Position numbers and translations under genes: made by a program. This document shows positions 22,023 through 22,883 of a stretch of 22,883 nucleotides of DNA, one piece after another; position 1 is the stretch's first letter; each line of letters opens with the position of its first letter. Source of the DNA: DASUPK01 sp036520315 (GTDB taxonomy: Bacteria > Actinomycetota > Thermoleophilia > Solirubrobacterales > 70-9); NCBI GenBank assembly GCA_036520315.1, contig DATDJZ010000065.1:1-22883 (forward strand), read 5' to 3'. The notes beneath the pieces were generated by a model. The model ran no database searches, was not told the DNA's origin, and saw nothing but the letters and a program-made list of their open reading frames with translations.

Positions 22023-22754
22023 GTGCCCGACCCCGCCGCCCCCGCGTCCAAGGACGCCTGGGTCATCCTCCCCACCTACAACGAGGCCGAGAACCTCGAG
22101 CGGATCGTCCGCGCCGTGCTCGAGCAGCTACCGGGCTCGGGCAGGGTCCTTGTGGTCGATGACAACTCGCCGGACGGCACCGGTGAGCTCGCGGATCAAC
22201 TGGCGGCCTCGAACCGATCGATCTCCGTCCTTCACCGTCCCTACAAGGAGGGGCTCGGGCCCGCGTACCTGGCCGGTTTTCGGGTCGCCCTGGACGGCGG
22301 CGCCCAGCGAATCGTCGAGATGGACGCAGACTTCTCCCACGACCCCAGCTATCTGCCGAGGTTGATCGGCGCGGCGGACCACTTCGACCTGGTGATCGGC
22401 TCGCGCTACGTGCCGGGCGGAGGGGTGACCGACTGGGGCCCGATCAGGAGGTTCATCAGCCGCGGCGGCAGCTCCTACGCCCGCCTCGCACTCGGGCTGC
22501 CGATCCGGGACCTGACCGGGGGCTTCAAGTGCTTTCGCCGCGAGGTGCTCGAGGCGATCAACCTGGACACGATCGAGGCGCGCGGCTACGCCTTCCAGGT
22601 CGAGACCACCTACCGCGCCATCCGGGCCGGCTTCCGGGTGGTCGAGATCCCGATCGTCTTCAAAGACCGGACTGACGGAACCTCGAAGATGAGCCGCTCG
22701 ATCGTCGCCGAGGCGATCTGGCGGGTGCCCGCGATGCGATTTCGGCGCCGGTGA
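22023..22754 (+). CDS. Polyprenol-phosphate mannosyltransferase (DPM1/Ppm1-like GT2)
   Basis: A 243-residue family-2 glycosyltransferase without membrane anchor, of the dolichol-phosphate mannose synthase type. It makes polyprenyl-phosphate mannose from GDP-mannose at the inner face of the membrane. Motifs are WVILPTYNEAENL (13-25), VVDDNSPDGTGE (44-55), EMDADFSHDP (99-108, with the metal-binding D-A-D), DLVIGSRYVPGG and FKDRTDGTSKMS near the end. The GTG at 22023 starts the protein. The open frame runs further up, but that part is antisense to polX. TATCTT lies 6 nt upstream. Its product could feed GT-C enzymes such as the GT87-like protein in this window; this is an inference from chemistry only. 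Confidence 0.93.
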   Translation: MPDPAAPASKDAWVILPTYNEAENLERIVRAVLEQLPGSGRVLVVDDNSPDGTGELADQLAASNRSISVLHRPYKEGLGPAYLAGFRVALDGGAQRIVEMDADFSHDPSYLPRLIGAADHFDLVIGSRYVPGGGVTDWGPIRRFISRGGSSYARLALGLPIRDLTGGFKCFRREVLEAINLDTIEARGYAFQVETTYRAIRAGFRVVEIPIVFKDRTDGTSKMSRSIVAEAIWRVPAMRFRRR

Positions 22755-22762
22755 GGCGCTTC

Positions 22763-22774
22763 ACTTTGTAAAGT
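22763..22774. promoter_or_regulatory. AT-rich palindrome between the mannosyltransferase and trxA
   Basis: ACTTTGTAAAGT has 5-bp inverted arms around GT, 9 nt past the mannosyltransferase stop and upstream of the trxA promoter region. It looks more like a regulator site than a terminator. The binding protein is unknown. Confidence 0.4.
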
Positions 22775-22792
22775 AACTGTTGAGCCGCGGGC

Positions 22793-22798
22793 TAGACT
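22793..22798 (+). promoter_or_regulatory. Candidate -10 element of trxA
   Basis: TAGACT lies 45 nt upstream of the trxA GTG, so this gene has a leader with a ribosome binding site, unlike its leaderless neighbours. A -35 was not clear; TTGTAA at 22766-22771 is 21 nt away, too far for a standard spacer. Confidence 0.4.
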
Positions 22799-22843
22799 GA
22801 AACTCAGAGCTTTGACTACGAAACCACGATCGAGGAGACCACC

Positions 22844-22883
22844 GTGCCGGGCAAGCTCACTGACGTAACCGACGCCACCTTCC
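22844..22883 (+). CDS. trxA: Thioredoxin, N-terminal fragment (runs off the window)
   Basis: The frame from GTG 22844 encodes MPGKLTDVTDATF, which matches the start of bacterial thioredoxins (VTDATF-x-x-E before the first strands). The window ends before the WCGPC active site. GAGGAG at 22832-22837 is a good ribosome binding site 6 nt upstream. Identification rests on only 13 residues plus start signals, so it is likely but not certain. Confidence 0.7.
   Translation, partial: MPGKLTDVTDATF

Overview
The window is about 23 kb of GC-rich actinobacterial chromosome. It carries ordinary housekeeping and accessory genes packed densely on both strands. A 7Fe ferredoxin, a PAC2-family protein, a zinc-metalloprotease-like DUF2342 protein, a GT87-type membrane glycosyltransferase and a DPM1-type mannosyltransferase all point to Actinobacteria. 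Thermoleophilia/Solirubrobacterales-like is my best guess, but it rests on general resemblance only. No rRNA, tRNA, CRISPR array, transposase, integrase or phage gene was seen. Both window ends cut genes: groEL on the left and trxA on the right.

Layout. (1) 1-2540: 3' end of groEL with a strong terminator, a double-ACT protein, a convergent NmrA-like NAD(P)-binding protein, and a 7Fe ferredoxin with a TTG start. The stretches 569-863 and 2539-2808 hold only a terminator and some palindromes. (2) 2809-7970, all minus strand: an IMPase-family phosphatase overlapping a HETTH metalloprotease-like gene; a coiled-coil protein with a C-terminal octad repeat, whose promoter carries two LexA-like boxes; and an mrp-GT87 pair. 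(3) 8061-12214, plus strand: a divergent UvrD-like helicase fused to a PD-(D/E)XK Fe-S nuclease (AdnA/AddB-like), then an SMR efflux pump with a tandem palindromic operator and its TetR regulator. (4) 12227-15406: PAC2 protein, divergent YhaM-like OB-HD protein, and a secreted lipase. (5) 15605-17801: two half-size TauE/SafE genes overlapping by a start/stop junction, divergent from otsB, which is followed by a small membrane protein. (6) 17805-20242: alternating inverted repeats, a DHA2 MFS exporter and a divergent TetR with two matching operator-like palindromes between them. (7) 20251-22883: DNA polymerase X divergent from a DPM1-like mannosyltransferase, then the start of thioredoxin.

The signal running through the whole window is transcriptional. 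At least nine genes have a TANNNT or GANNNT hexamer 6-8 nt upstream of their start codon and no Shine-Dalgarno sequence, as expected for leaderless mRNAs. This pattern moves several starts downstream of the longest open frame. The lipase, the MFS exporter, the ferredoxin and trxA instead have clear ribosome binding sites. I do not see one large unknown system. The most unusual items are the LexA-like tandem boxes in front of the octad-repeat protein, the split TSUP transporter, the helicase-nuclease with altered ATPase motifs, and the leaderless promoter grammar.
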